NCBI RefSeq assembly: GCF_045207785.1
Contig: NZ_CP108777.1
Coordinates: 1,860,001 to 1,924,000 of the forward strand
DNA from: Embleya sp045207785
Lineage (GTDB): Bacteria; Actinomycetota; Actinomycetes; Streptomycetales; Streptomycetaceae
Direction of reading: 5' to 3'
Length of the DNA: 64,000 nt
Part shown: positions 26,235 through 34,498 of the stretch, piece by piece
Numbering within the stretch: position 1 is the first letter of the stretch
How the letters are laid out: every line of letters starts with the position of its first letter
Notes under the pieces: model-generated
Seen by the model: the letters and a program-made list of their open reading frames with translations, nothing else
What the model was told of the DNA's origin: nothing
Database searches by the model: none
Program-made: the position numbers and the translations under genes

Positions 26235-26999
26235 TCACATCACGGCGAGCTGGCCGCCGTCGACGACGAGCTCCGCGCCGTGCACGAAGGCCGCGTCCTC
26301 GGACGCCAGGAACGCGTAGGCGGCGGCGACCTCCTCGGCCAGTCCGGCGCGCCCGAGCGGGATGCGGTCGGCGACATGGCTCGCCTCGAATTCGCCGTCG
26401 GTCATCGCGCCTGCGATCGAGGCGTTCAGTGGTGTACGGATGTATCCGGGACACAGGGTGTTCACCCGGATCCCGTACCGGCCCAGCTCCACCGCCATGG
26501 TCTTGCCCAGCAGGAGGACTCCGCCCTTGGAGGCGTTGTAGTGCGCGTAGTCCTCCTCGCCCGCGATCCCGTTCGTGGAGGACATGTTGACGATCGCCCC
26601 GCCGCCGCGGCCGATCATGTGCCGGCCGACCGCCTGCGCGACCAGGAACATCCCGCGCAGGTTGACCGCGAGCATCCGGTCGAAGTGCTCCGGGGTGATC
26701 TCCAGGAAGGGTTCGCGCCAGGCGATGCCGGCGTTGTTCGCGAGCACGTCGATGCAGCCGAGCGCCTCGGCGGCGGCGTCGACCAAGGCGTTGGCACCCT
26801 CCACGAGGCTGACGTCCGCGGCGAATCCGGAGACCTCGCCGTACGGTCGCAACTCGGTGACGGCCTGCCGGACCTCGGCGGCGTCGAGGCCGCCCACGAA
26901 CACCCGGCACCCCTCCTCGAGGAAGCGTCGGGCGGCCGCCAGGCCGATGCCGCTGCTGCCACCGCTGACCAGTACCCGTTTACCGATGAGTCCGCGCAT
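26235..26999 (-). CDS. SDR-family oxidoreductase
   Basis: 254 residues. Classical short-chain dehydrogenase: cofactor motif GGSSGIGLAAARRF at the N-terminus, NNAGIAW, NMSSTNG with the catalytic Ser, and YNASKGG with the catalytic Tyr and Lys, then CPGYIRTPL and DGGQLAV at the end. NAD(H) or NADP(H) preference is not clear (GGLDAAEV after the second strand). It is divergent from an IclR regulator whose operator lies in the shared 116-bp promoter region, so it is probably a regulated catabolic step. Confidence 0.95.
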   Translation of the reverse strand: MRGLIGKRVLVSGGSSGIGLAAARRFLEEGCRVFVGGLDAAEVRQAVTELRPYGEVSGFAADVSLVEGANALVDAAAEALGCIDVLANNAGIAWREPFLEITPEHFDRMLAVNLRGMFLVAQAVGRHMIGRGGGAIVNMSSTNGIAGEEDYAHYNASKGGVLLLGKTMAVELGRYGIRVNTLCPGYIRTPLNASIAGAMTDGEFEASHVADRIPLGRAGLAEEVAAAYAFLASEDAAFVHGAELVVDGGQLAVM

Positions 27000-27065
27000 C
27001 GCTGCTTCTCCTCCGTGACTCCGATGAGCCGGGACGCTACCAGCGTTTGCGCGATACGGCCTATC

Positions 27066-27082
27066 ATTCCATCAGACGGAAT
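27066..27082. promoter_or_regulatory. IclR-type operator, copy 1
   Basis: Inverted repeat ATTCC-N7-GGAAT between the divergent SDR and IclR genes. The right half, AGACGGAATG, recurs at 28131-28139 upstream of the SMP-30 remnant. Confidence 0.6.
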
Positions 27083-27115
27083 GCCATCCCATTTTGGCTA
27101 CCTCAAGGGGGGACC

Positions 27116-27889
27116 TTGGCCGGCAAGAGCGAATCGCCCGTGATCAGCGTCGATCGGGCGCTGCGGGTCCTGATGCGGATGGGCGAGATGCCCCGCGGCA
27201 TCACGCTCGAGGAACTCGCGCGCGATCTCGACGTGCCCAAGAGCACCCTGCACCGACTGCTCGGAGCGCTGAAGCACCGCGGGTTCGCGGCGCAACCGGA
27301 GCCTAACGGCCCGTACTTCATCGGGAGTCAGCTCCTCGCGACGGCGTTCCGCTTCCACGACGACATCGACCTGCGCTCGATGGTGCACCCGCTGCTGGCC
27401 GACCTGCGCCGGGTGATGGACGAGACGGTGCATGTCGCGATTCTGGACGGCGGCGAGGTGGTCTATCTGGACAAGGTCGAGGCGTCCGGGGCGGTGAAGC
27501 TCTCGTCGGTGATCGGTGGGCGAAATCCGGCGCACAGCACGGGGGTCGGCAAGGCGCTGCTGGCCTGGACCTACCCGACGGACGAGGCGCTGCGGGCGTG
27601 GGCCACACCGCGGTTGCCCTTGCGGGCGGCGACCCGGCACACCTTCACGTCGGTGCCGAAGTTGGCGGCGGAGCTGGACGAGGTGCGGAGGCGCGGGTAC
27701 GCGACCGACCTGGAGGAGAACGAGTTGGGGTTGCGGTGTGTGGCCGTGCCACTCTTCCTTGGGAGGGCCGCGCCGACTGCTGCGATCAGTGTGACGGGGT
27801 TGAAGTCTCGGATGACGTCGGGGCGGATTGCCGAGCTGGCTTCGACGTTGCGTGCGCGGGTGGGCGAGTGGGCGGGTGGTGCGGGCTAG
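27116..27889 (+). CDS. IclR-family transcription regulator
   Basis: About 257 residues. N-terminal winged HTH (SVDRALRVLMRM, LEELARDLDVPKSTLHRLLG) followed by the IclR effector domain (VHVAILDGGEVVYLDKVEA, AHSTGVGKALLAW, GYATDLEENELGLRCVAVP). TTG 27116 directly follows AAGGGGGGA; TTG 27047 would add a non-conserved extension across the operator. Divergent to the SDR gene; probably controls it and formerly the gene now reduced to a remnant at 28112. Confidence 0.9.
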   Translation: MAGKSESPVISVDRALRVLMRMGEMPRGITLEELARDLDVPKSTLHRLLGALKHRGFAAQPEPNGPYFIGSQLLATAFRFHDDIDLRSMVHPLLADLRRVMDETVHVAILDGGEVVYLDKVEASGAVKLSSVIGGRNPAHSTGVGKALLAWTYPTDEALRAWATPRLPLRAATRHTFTSVPKLAAELDEVRRRGYATDLEENELGLRCVAVPLFLGRAAPTAAISVTGLKSRMTSGRIAELASTLRARVGEWAGGAG

Positions 27890-27907
27890 TTGGCGGCGCG
27901 TTCGGTG

Positions 27908-28015
27908 TCCTCAATCGCCGGACGGGCTGGGGGCCTGGTGCCCTTGTCCTCAAGCGCCGGACGGGCTGGTGGGGTTGGCCTGGTGCCGGTTGTCCTCAAG
28001 CGCCGGGCGGGCTGG
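27908..28015. repeat. three direct copies of the CGCCGGACGGGCTGG element
   Basis: Near-identical 23-mers start at 27908, 27947 and 27993 just after the IclR stop, each reading TCCTCAAKCGCCGGRCGGGC. Same family as 25981-26135, but here in direct orientation. Confidence 0.8.
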
Positions 28016-28111
28016 TGGTGTGCCGTCGACCAACTGGCCGTAGTGGTAAGAGATTTGCTCTGCACTCCCAGGTCGGCTGCCGGCCGGCATGGGGCCTCTT
28101 GACGTCGCTAC

Positions 28112-28383
28112 ATGGAATTGCGTTCCGCTAGACGGAATGATGGGACGAAGGAGTGGCATGAGGCCTCCGACCGGATGAACGACGGCGCCTGCGACGGGGC
28201 CGGCTGCTTCTTCGCCGGCATCAAGGCCGAGGACGACACCCCGGGCGCGGGCGCCCTGTACCGCCTGGATCCCGAGATTCCCGACGACTGGCGGCCCCGA
28301 CCCGCGCCTGTCCGGGGGTTCGACGACGTGACGACTTCATGCGCGGCGGCAGCCACCCGGGCAAGGCGATCCTGCGCCCCTGA
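28112..28383 (+). pseudogene. remnant of an SMP-30/gluconolactonase-type gene
   Basis: From 28172 to 28276 the frame reads RMNDGACDGAGCFFAG and GAGALYRLDPE, the core of SMP-30/regucalcin lactonases (normally RxNDGxxDPxGRFWxG ... PGAGALYRLDPDG). The roughly 200 residues expected on the two sides are absent and no ribosome binding site is seen. A different frame at 28321-28383 reads DDFMRGGSHPGKAILRP then stop, resembling the C-terminus of a zinc-type dehydrogenase, which would mean a deletion fused two catabolic genes. The second assignment is weak. Confidence 0.55.
28122..28138. promoter_or_regulatory. IclR-type operator, copy 2
   Basis: TTCCG-N5-CGGAA palindrome, sharing the half-site AGACGGAATG with the operator at 27066-27082. 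It sits at the head of the SMP-30-like remnant. Confidence 0.55.
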
Positions 28384-28496
28384 CCCTCCCAGGCCCACAC
28401 GCGCGACCGGAACCACCGCACCTCGCACGCGTAACCGGAACCATCGCGGGCGGTTGTCGTCGTTCCCGGGCGGGCTTGCATTCTCGCCACGGGGGC

Positions 28497-28769
28497 ATGG
28501 GCCGACCCATGGAACGCTTCGAGATCGAGATCTTCCCGTTCACCGACCAGAACATGGCCGCCGACGCGCGAGGGCCGGCGGTGCGCTCCGCCGTCGTCGA
28601 GGCCACCGGCGAGACCGGCGCCTCGGGCCACCCGCGCTACGCGGGCGAGGGCGTCGTGGCCGACATCGACCCCCACTCCCGCGCCGTCGAGGCGATCACC
28701 ATCGACGGCGCCGAACTCGAGGACGGGTGGAGCGTACGCGTCATCCCGGTGGAGACGGACCGGGCCTGA
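28497..28769 (+). CDS. small protein of unknown function
   Basis: 90 residues, acidic. ERFEIEIFPFTDQNMAADAR followed by HPRYAGEGVVADIDPHSRAV reads like a small beta-rich protein with normal codon bias. No signal, membrane or metal motif. ATG 28497 has GGGGGC just before it; ATG 28509 is possible. Family not recognised. It lies between the SMP-30 remnant and the second IclR gene. Confidence 0.55.
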   Translation: MGRPMERFEIEIFPFTDQNMAADARGPAVRSAVVEATGETGASGHPRYAGEGVVADIDPHSRAVEAITIDGAELEDGWSVRVIPVETDRA

Positions 28770-28871
28770 CCTCCGGAACCCGTGCGGGCGCGGTTCGTTC
28801 GGGTGAACAGGTACGAGCACGACCACGACGGCCGGTGGCCGGCTCGACGAGTCGGCCACCGGCCGTCGTCG

Positions 28872-29576
28872 TCACGACCCAGCGAACCGACCCGAGATCG
28901 CCGCAGCCGTCCGGAGCAGTTCCGGGGCCCGCGCCCGCAGCTCGCTGGGGGTCACCCGGGAGGTCGGCGCGGTGATGAGTACCGTGCCCAGTGCGGCCGT
29001 TCCGGCTTGTGGCGGGTAGACCGGGGCGCCGATGGCGATCGTGCCCGGGGAGCCGCCGGTGGTCAGGTAGTAGCCCCGGGACCGGATCGCGTCGAGCTCG
29101 GCCGGGGCGGGTAGATCGTCGCCCAGGAATTTCTGCGCGTCCGCGTCCAGGAAGGCCGCCGCGCCCGCCCCGGTGGACAGCGGCGCGTGCAGCCCGACCG
29201 GCACCACGATCCGCAACGCGTGCTCGCTGTCGACCGAGTCGACCGCCACGAACGAGGGCCCGCGCACCACCCACAGCGTCACCGTCTCGCCGGTGCTCCG
29301 CGCGAGCGCCTCCAGATGCGGCCGGGCCCGATCGAGCAGCCCGCCGGCGAAGCGCCGACCGACCACCAGGGCCTGCGCGTCCAGACTCCACGCGCTGCTC
29401 GCCGGATCCTGCCGCAGCCAGCCCGCGTCCCGCAGCGTCACCACCGTGCGCTGTACCGCGCTCTTGTCGATGTCCAACGCCCGGGCGAGGCCGGTCACGG
29501 TCACCGGCTGCCGCTCGGAGATCGCGGTCAGCACGCGCATCGCCTTCTCCACGGTGCCCAGTCGGCCCACGGCCAC
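28872..29576 (-). CDS. IclR-family transcription regulator (divergent to BVMO operon)
   Basis: 234 residues. HTH: GTVEKAMRVLTAIS and VTGLARALDIDKSAVQRTVV; effector domain: VTLWVVRGPSFVAVDSVDS, LSTGAGAAAFLDADA, and IGAPVYPPQAGTAALGTVLI. Slightly short for the family. ATG 29576 is preceded by GAAAGGGGTCC. It is divergent from the monooxygenase operon, with palindrome GGTCA-N5-TGACC in the 134-bp gap, so it is the probable local regulator. Confidence 0.9.
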   Translation of the reverse strand: MAVGRLGTVEKAMRVLTAISERQPVTVTGLARALDIDKSAVQRTVVTLRDAGWLRQDPASSAWSLDAQALVVGRRFAGGLLDRARPHLEALARSTGETVTLWVVRGPSFVAVDSVDSEHALRIVVPVGLHAPLSTGAGAAAFLDADAQKFLGDDLPAPAELDAIRSRGYYLTTGGSPGTIAIGAPVYPPQAGTAALGTVLITAPTSRVTPSELRARAPELLRTAAAISGRFAGS

Positions 29577-29640
29577 GGCGGACCCCTTTCAAAGGAGACG
29601 GGTGTCGGCTACCGTCACGGTGTCACAGAGCGATTCCTCG

Positions 29641-29655
29641 GGTCAAATAGTGACC
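29641..29655. promoter_or_regulatory. probable IclR operator of the BVMO operon
   Basis: Perfect 5-bp arms GGTCA and TGACC with 5-base spacer, midway between the divergent IclR and monooxygenase starts. Two tandem GGGTGAGTCG decamers follow at 29668-29687. Confidence 0.5.
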
Positions 29656-29710
29656 TCGCTTCAGCGTGGGTGAGTCGGGGTGAGTCGCGCGGCCGACGAA
29701 AGGAGCGAGC

Positions 29711-31225
29711 ATGATGGCACCGCGCCCGACGTGGCCCCACCGCCGCACCCCGCAGGGTCCGACGATCGGCGTCCTCGGCGCCAGCGCGGGCGGCCTGGCC
29801 ATGGGCGTCCGGCTCAAGCGGGCCGGCTTCCACGACTTCGTCATCTTCGAGAAGTCCGCCGGCGTCGGCGGCACCTGGCGCGACAACACCTACCCGGGCG
29901 CGGCCTGCGACATCATGTCGCACCTGTACTCCTTCTCCTTCGCGCCCAACCCGGCCTGGAGCCGGACCTACGCCGACCAGCCGGAGATCCTGGCCTACCT
30001 CGAATCGATCGCCGACCGCTTCGGTCTGCGCCCACACCTGCGCCTGGCCACCGCCGTGACCGAGGCCCGCTGGGACGACGACGCGAACCACTGGCGACTG
30101 CACACCGAGTCCGGCGAGAGCCACCACGTCGACATCCTGATCAGCGCCCTCGGCATGCTCAACCTGCCCGCCGTGCCCAACCTCGTCGGCCTCGACGGCT
30201 TCGCCGGCAACGTGTTCCACTCGGCCCGCTGGGACCACGACCACGACCTCGCCGGCAAGCGGGTGGCCGTGGTCGGCACCGGCGCCAGCGCCGTGCAGTT
30301 CGTCCCCGAGATCGTCGAACGCACCGAGCGCGTGCACGTCTTCCAGCGCTCGCCCGCGTGGATCGTGCCCAAGCTCCTGCGCCCCTACACGCCCGAGGAG
30401 ATCCGCCGCTTCCGCACCGTGCCCGGCGCCGGCCGGCGACACCGGTGGCAGATCCTGGCCCAACTGGAGCGCAACACCTCGATCCACACCGCCGACGCGC
30501 GCACCGCCGAGCGGGAGAACTGGCACCACGGCCACCTGCGCCGACAGATCCCCGACGACCCGGACCTGCGCGCCGCGCTCACCCCCGACTACCCGATCGG
30601 CTGCAAGCGCCTGCTGCCATCCGACACCTGGTTCCCCGCGCTCGCCCGCCCCGACGTCGAACTCGTCACCACCGGGATCGAACGGGTCACCAGGTCCGGG
30701 GTCCGCACCGTCGACGGCCGCGAGCGCGAGGTCGACACGATCATCCTGGGCACCGGTTTTCGCGCCGGCGAATACCTGGCCGCCGTCGACGTGTTCGGCC
30801 GGGACGGCCGCCGGCTGCGCGACGACTGGCGCGACGGCGCCCAGGCGTACCTGGGGATGGCGGTCGCCGGCTACCCCAACCTCTTCGTGATGTACGGCCC
30901 GAACACCAACCAGGGCGGCGGCTCGATCCTGTTCGTCCTGGAGGCGCAGGCCCGATACATCACCGCCGCCGTGCGCGCGATGGCCCGGCGCCGCCTCGCG
31001 CACGTCGAGGTGCGCCGCGAGATCCAGGACGCCTTCAACGCCCGGATCCAGCAGGCCATGGACGGCACCGTGTGGCAGGGCTGCGACAGCTACTTCCGCG
31101 CGCCGAACGGCCGGATCACCACGCAATGGCCCTACCCCGCGCGGCGCTACTGGTGGGAGACCCGACGGCTGCGCCTGGGCGACTACCGCACCACCCGCAC
31201 CCCACACCCAGGAGCGAGCGCATGA
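29711..31225 (+). CDS. Baeyer-Villiger-type flavin monooxygenase
   Basis: 504 residues. Two Rossmann motifs: GASAGGLAMGVRLKRAG for FAD and VVGTGASAVQFVPEI for NADPH. The Baeyer-Villiger fingerprint F-x-G-x3-H-x3-[FY/W] is present as FAGNVFHSARWDH between them, and GGTWRDNTYPGAACDI is typical of this family. It inserts oxygen next to a carbonyl of a ketone to give an ester or lactone, using NADPH and O2. ATG 29711 follows GGAGCGAGC. The stop overlaps the next start (ATGA), so it is co-expressed with an amidohydrolase that could open the product. Confidence 0.9.
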   Translation: MMAPRPTWPHRRTPQGPTIGVLGASAGGLAMGVRLKRAGFHDFVIFEKSAGVGGTWRDNTYPGAACDIMSHLYSFSFAPNPAWSRTYADQPEILAYLESIADRFGLRPHLRLATAVTEARWDDDANHWRLHTESGESHHVDILISALGMLNLPAVPNLVGLDGFAGNVFHSARWDHDHDLAGKRVAVVGTGASAVQFVPEIVERTERVHVFQRSPAWIVPKLLRPYTPEEIRRFRTVPGAGRRHRWQILAQLERNTSIHTADARTAERENWHHGHLRRQIPDDPDLRAALTPDYPIGCKRLLPSDTWFPALARPDVELVTTGIERVTRSGVRTVDGREREVDTIILGTGFRAGEYLAAVDVFGRDGRRLRDDWRDGAQAYLGMAVAGYPNLFVMYGPNTNQGGGSILFVLEAQARYITAAVRAMARRRLAHVEVRREIQDAFNARIQQAMDGTVWQGCDSYFRAPNGRITTQWPYPARRYWWETRRLRLGDYRTTRTPHPGASA

Positions 31226-32916
31226 GCACGCCGGCCCCCACCCTGGTGATCCGCGGCGGACTGATTGCGGACGGCACCGGTTCCACCCTCTACCGCGCCG
31301 ACCTCACGATCACCGAGGGCCGCATCACCGAAATCGGTCCCGACCTCGAAGTTCCGCACACCACCGGGGAATTGGACGCGACCGGACTCGTGGTCGCGCC
31401 CGGCTTCATCGACATCCACACGCACTACGACGCCCAGGTGTTCTGGGACCCGCGGCTGACCCCCTCCTGCTTCCACGGTGTCACCACCGTCGTCGCCGGC
31501 AACTGCGGCTTCTCGATCGCGCCGACCCGCCCCGAACACCGCGAGGTGATCGCCCGCACCCTCGAGAACGTCGAGGACATGGACGTCGCCACCCTGGCCG
31601 CGGGCATCCCGTGGGACTTCGCCGACTTCCCCGGCTACCTCGACTCGGTCGAGCGGCACGGTGTGGGCCTGAACTTCACCGCCTACGTCGGCCACACCGC
31701 GCTGCGGCTGTACGTCATGGGCCTGGACGCTTACGAACGCCCCGCCACCGCCGACGAGATCACCCGGATGGCCGAGGTGCTGCGCACATCGCTGCGCGCC
31801 GGCGCCGCCGGATTCGCCACCAGCTACTCGCCCACCCACCAGGGCATCGACGGCAAAGCCATACCCAGCCGGCACAGCGAACGCGCCGAGCTGGAGGCGC
31901 TGTTGGCCGTGGCGGGCGAGGAACGACGCGGCATCGTCGGCTTCACCCCCGGCCCCGGTCTGACCATCGCCGACCTGTACGACCTGCAACCGGGCGTGGG
32001 CATACCGTTCACCTACACCGCGCTGATGACCGCGCGCAATGGAAACCACGAGCGGCTGCTGACGCTCAATCGCGACGGATGGGCACGCGGCGCGCAGGTG
32101 TGGCCGCAGGTCAGCCCGCGCCCGCTGGCCTTCTCGTTCGGGCTGGCCGAGCCGTTCACGCTCAACTCCAATCCGGTCTTCGCCGAACTGATGGCGGGCG
32201 ACGCGGCCGCCCGCGTCGCCGCCTACGCCGACCCGGAGTTCCGCCGCAGGGCCCGCGAGGTGTGGTCGGCCGAGGGCGCGATCATGGTCCCGCGCTGGGC
32301 GACCTACCGGATCGCGGAGAGCACGGCGCACCCCGAACTGGTCGACCACGCGCTGATCGAGATCGCCACGGGTCGCGATCCGCTGGACACCCTGCTCGAC
32401 CTGGCCGCAGAGGAGAGCGACCCGGGACTGCTCCGGGTGCGCTGCGTACTGGCCAACGACGACACCGACGCGCTGTACGCCATCCTGCGCGACGAACGCT
32501 GCACGCTGGGCCTGTCCGACGCCGGCGCGCACGTCGGCCAACTCTGCGACGCGCCCCAGGCCACCGACTTCCTCGGCAACTGGGTCCGCGATCGCGAGCT
32601 GATGCCGCTGGGCACCGCGGTACGCAAGCTGACCGGCGTCCAGGCCGACCTGCTCGGCCTGACCGACCGCGGCTACCTGCGCGAGGGCCACTGGGCCGAC
32701 GTCGTGGTCTTCGACCCCGCCACCGTCGCCCCCGGTCCGATCCGCCGGGTCCGCGACTTTCCGGCCGACGGCGAACGCCTCACCGCCGACCGGCCGGTCG
32801 GCATCCGACACGTGCTGGTCAACGGCACCCCGATCCGACTCGACGGCACCACGCAGGACCCGCCGACCCTACCCGGCCGAGTCCTGCGCGTGCCCCGTCG
32901 CCCCGCCGGCGCCTAG
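31222..32916 (+). CDS. amidohydrolase, N-acyl-D-amino-acid deacylase-like
   Basis: 564 residues. LVIRGGLIADGTGSTLYRAD with GFIDIHTHYDAQVFWDPRL is the first strand and HxH metal motif of the D-aminoacylase branch of the amidohydrolase superfamily; VVAGNCGFSIAP and LSDAGAHVGQLCDA (the late Asp-His region) fit as well. It hydrolyses an amide, lactone or similar bond. Translationally coupled to the Baeyer-Villiger gene. The pair may degrade a cyclic ketone or lactam; the substrate is unknown. It ends seven bases before a convergent gene. Confidence 0.9.
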   Translation: MSTPAPTLVIRGGLIADGTGSTLYRADLTITEGRITEIGPDLEVPHTTGELDATGLVVAPGFIDIHTHYDAQVFWDPRLTPSCFHGVTTVVAGNCGFSIAPTRPEHREVIARTLENVEDMDVATLAAGIPWDFADFPGYLDSVERHGVGLNFTAYVGHTALRLYVMGLDAYERPATADEITRMAEVLRTSLRAGAAGFATSYSPTHQGIDGKAIPSRHSERAELEALLAVAGEERRGIVGFTPGPGLTIADLYDLQPGVGIPFTYTALMTARNGNHERLLTLNRDGWARGAQVWPQVSPRPLAFSFGLAEPFTLNSNPVFAELMAGDAAARVAAYADPEFRRRAREVWSAEGAIMVPRWATYRIAESTAHPELVDHALIEIATGRDPLDTLLDLAAEESDPGLLRVRCVLANDDTDALYAILRDERCTLGLSDAGAHVGQLCDAPQATDFLGNWVRDRELMPLGTAVRKLTGVQADLLGLTDRGYLREGHWADVVVFDPATVAPGPIRRVRDFPADGERLTADRPVGIRHVLVNGTPIRLDGTTQDPPTLPGRVLRVPRRPAGA

Positions 32917-32923
32917 CGCGGCA

Positions 32924-33796
32924 CTAGACCGCGGCGGACAACGCCGCGAACTGCTCGCCGGAGAGCCGGATCCGGCCGGCCTCGGTGTTCTCCTCCAGGT
33001 GCGCGACGCGCGAGGTGCCGGGGATCGGCAGCATGACCGGCGAGCGGTGCAGCAACCACGCGAGCGCCAACTGCGAGGGCGAGGACCCGTGTTCCGTGGC
33101 GGTCCGGTCCAACGGGCCGCCCGGTCGGGCGAGTTCACCGGTGGCGATCGGGAACCACGGGATGAAGGCGATCCCCTCCGCCTCGGCGTAGTCCAGGACC
33201 GTCTCGGCCTTGCGATTGGCCAGGTTGTACAGGTTCTGCACGGAGACTATCTCGACGATCTCGCGGGCCTGGCGCAGCTGCTCGACGGTCACCTCGGACA
33301 GGCCGATGTGCCGGATCTTGCCCTCCTCCTGCAACCGGCCCAGTTCGCCGAGCTGCTCGGCGAGCGGGACCTGCGGGTCGATCCGGTGCAGCTGGTAGAG
33401 GTCGATCCGTTCCAGGCCCAGGTGCCGCAGGCTCAACTCGGTCTGCTGGCGGAGGTATTCGGGTCGGCCGATGGCGCGCCACTCGCCCGGCCCGGTCCGG
33501 GCGAAGCCGCCCTTGGTGCCGATCACGAGGTCGTCCGGGTACGGGTGCAGGGCCTCGCGAATCAGCTGCTCGCTGACGAACGGGCCGTACGAGTCGGCCG
33601 TGTCGATGAAGTTCACGCCCAGCTCGATCGCGCGCCGCAGGACGCGGAGTGCCTCCGGCCGGTCCTTCGGCTCGCCCCACACACCCGTCCCGGTGATCTG
33701 CATGGCGCCGTACCCGAGCCGGCGCACGGGCAGATCGCCACCGATCGAGAAGACGCCGGAGGCGTCGGCGGGGCGGGACGCGGAAGATGCGGTCAT
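32924..33796 (-). CDS. aldo/keto reductase
   Basis: 290 residues, full-length. RRLGYGAMQITG, INFIDTADSYGP (catalytic Asp/Tyr), VIGTKGGFARTGPGEW (catalytic Lys) and LYQLHRIDP (catalytic His) are all present; IPGTSRVAHLEEN is the C-terminal NADPH region. Similar to small oxidoreductases that reduce aldehydes or ketones with NADPH. ATG 33796 has GAGGGAAACC before it. Convergent with the amidohydrolase. Confidence 0.95.
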   Translation of the reverse strand: MTASSASRPADASGVFSIGGDLPVRRLGYGAMQITGTGVWGEPKDRPEALRVLRRAIELGVNFIDTADSYGPFVSEQLIREALHPYPDDLVIGTKGGFARTGPGEWRAIGRPEYLRQQTELSLRHLGLERIDLYQLHRIDPQVPLAEQLGELGRLQEEGKIRHIGLSEVTVEQLRQAREIVEIVSVQNLYNLANRKAETVLDYAEAEGIAFIPWFPIATGELARPGGPLDRTATEHGSSPSQLALAWLLHRSPVMLPIPGTSRVAHLEENTEAGRIRLSGEQFAALSAAV

Positions 33797-33886
33797 GGTT
33801 TCCCTCGCACTCGGTGAGCGGTCACGGCACTGACAACCCATCGATTCAAGCGCATTCGGCACCGGAATCGGTCACTCGGGTCGCCC

Positions 33887-34381
33887 CTATTCGGCTTGGC
33901 GCACCACGACGGCCGCGACGGGCAGCGGTTCGACGCGGGCCGCCGCGACGCGATCGGCCAACTCGCGGTCGAACGCGCCCGCCAGCAGCTCGCCGCGCAC
34001 CTGGTCACGGACCTGCTCGAACGGCGGCGCGTCGTTCGACGGCCCCGCCGCGGCCAGGAGTTCGCCGTGCCGGGCGCGCAGCCGCGCGTCGGACAGATCC
34101 ACCCGGTCGGCCAGGCTCTCGCGGAGCGCGGCCGACAGCCCGGCGAGTTCGGTCCGGGCGTAGCTCTCCTCCTCGTAGCGCGGCACCCCGGGCTCGGGCC
34201 GAACCCCGGCGGCGGCCGCGGCACGCCGGGCGTTCTCGGCATCCAGGCGGGCCCGGAAGGCCTGTTCGCTCGGATCGGCCAGGAGCCCGGCCCGCACCGC
34301 CCAGAGCCGCAGCAGCTTGTCGGCCACGACCGCGCGCAGCGCCCGCTCGACGAGCACGTCGTGCGGGACCCGGCCCGCCAC
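33887..34381 (-). CDS. SurA N-terminal-like helical protein, start uncertain
   Basis: About 164 residues from GTG 34381. The order ALRAVVADKLLRLWAVRAGL, then FRARLDAENARRAAAAAGV, YARTELAGLSAALRESLADR and LRARHGELLAA resembles the helical SurA/PpiC-type chaperone region without a parvulin catalytic domain. No signal peptide is seen. The only good ribosome binding site (GAAAGGAG at about 34430-34437) leads to GTG 34424, which is in a different frame, so either the start is elsewhere or a one-base shift lies in the first 15 codons. A terminator-like hairpin sits immediately upstream. It belongs by position to the carbohydrate locus; similar proteins accompany polysaccharide-related ABC systems. 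Confidence 0.55.
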   Translation of the reverse strand: MAGRVPHDVLVERALRAVVADKLLRLWAVRAGLLADPSEQAFRARLDAENARRAAAAAGVRPEPGVPRYEEESYARTELAGLSAALRESLADRVDLSDARLRARHGELLAAAGPSNDAPPFEQVRDQVRGELLAGAFDRELADRVAAARVEPLPVAAVVVRQAE

Positions 34382-34440
34382 CGGCGTGCTCCAATACGCG
34401 GCGCGCGCGACGCCGGTCGAACACGTTGTGCTCCTTTCAA

Positions 34441-34476
34441 TCCCGCGCCCGGTGCGTGATCGCACCGGGCGCGGGA
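34441..34476 (-). terminator. terminator after hydroxyacid dehydrogenase gene
   Basis: Perfect 16-bp stem with loop TGAT; arms 34441-34456 and 34461-34476. It separates the ABC/dehydrogenase operon from the SurA-like gene, whose ribosome binding site starts only 4 bases further on. Confidence 0.8.
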
Positions 34477-34498
34477 GTCGGGGGATGTCCGGCCGGGC

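Noticed and set aside
34005..34424. 139-residue ORF starting at GTG 34424 behind a strong ribosome binding site
   Set aside because: Translation is Arg/Gly/Ala low complexity; the conserved helical protein is in the other frame, so a frame error is more likely than a separate gene.
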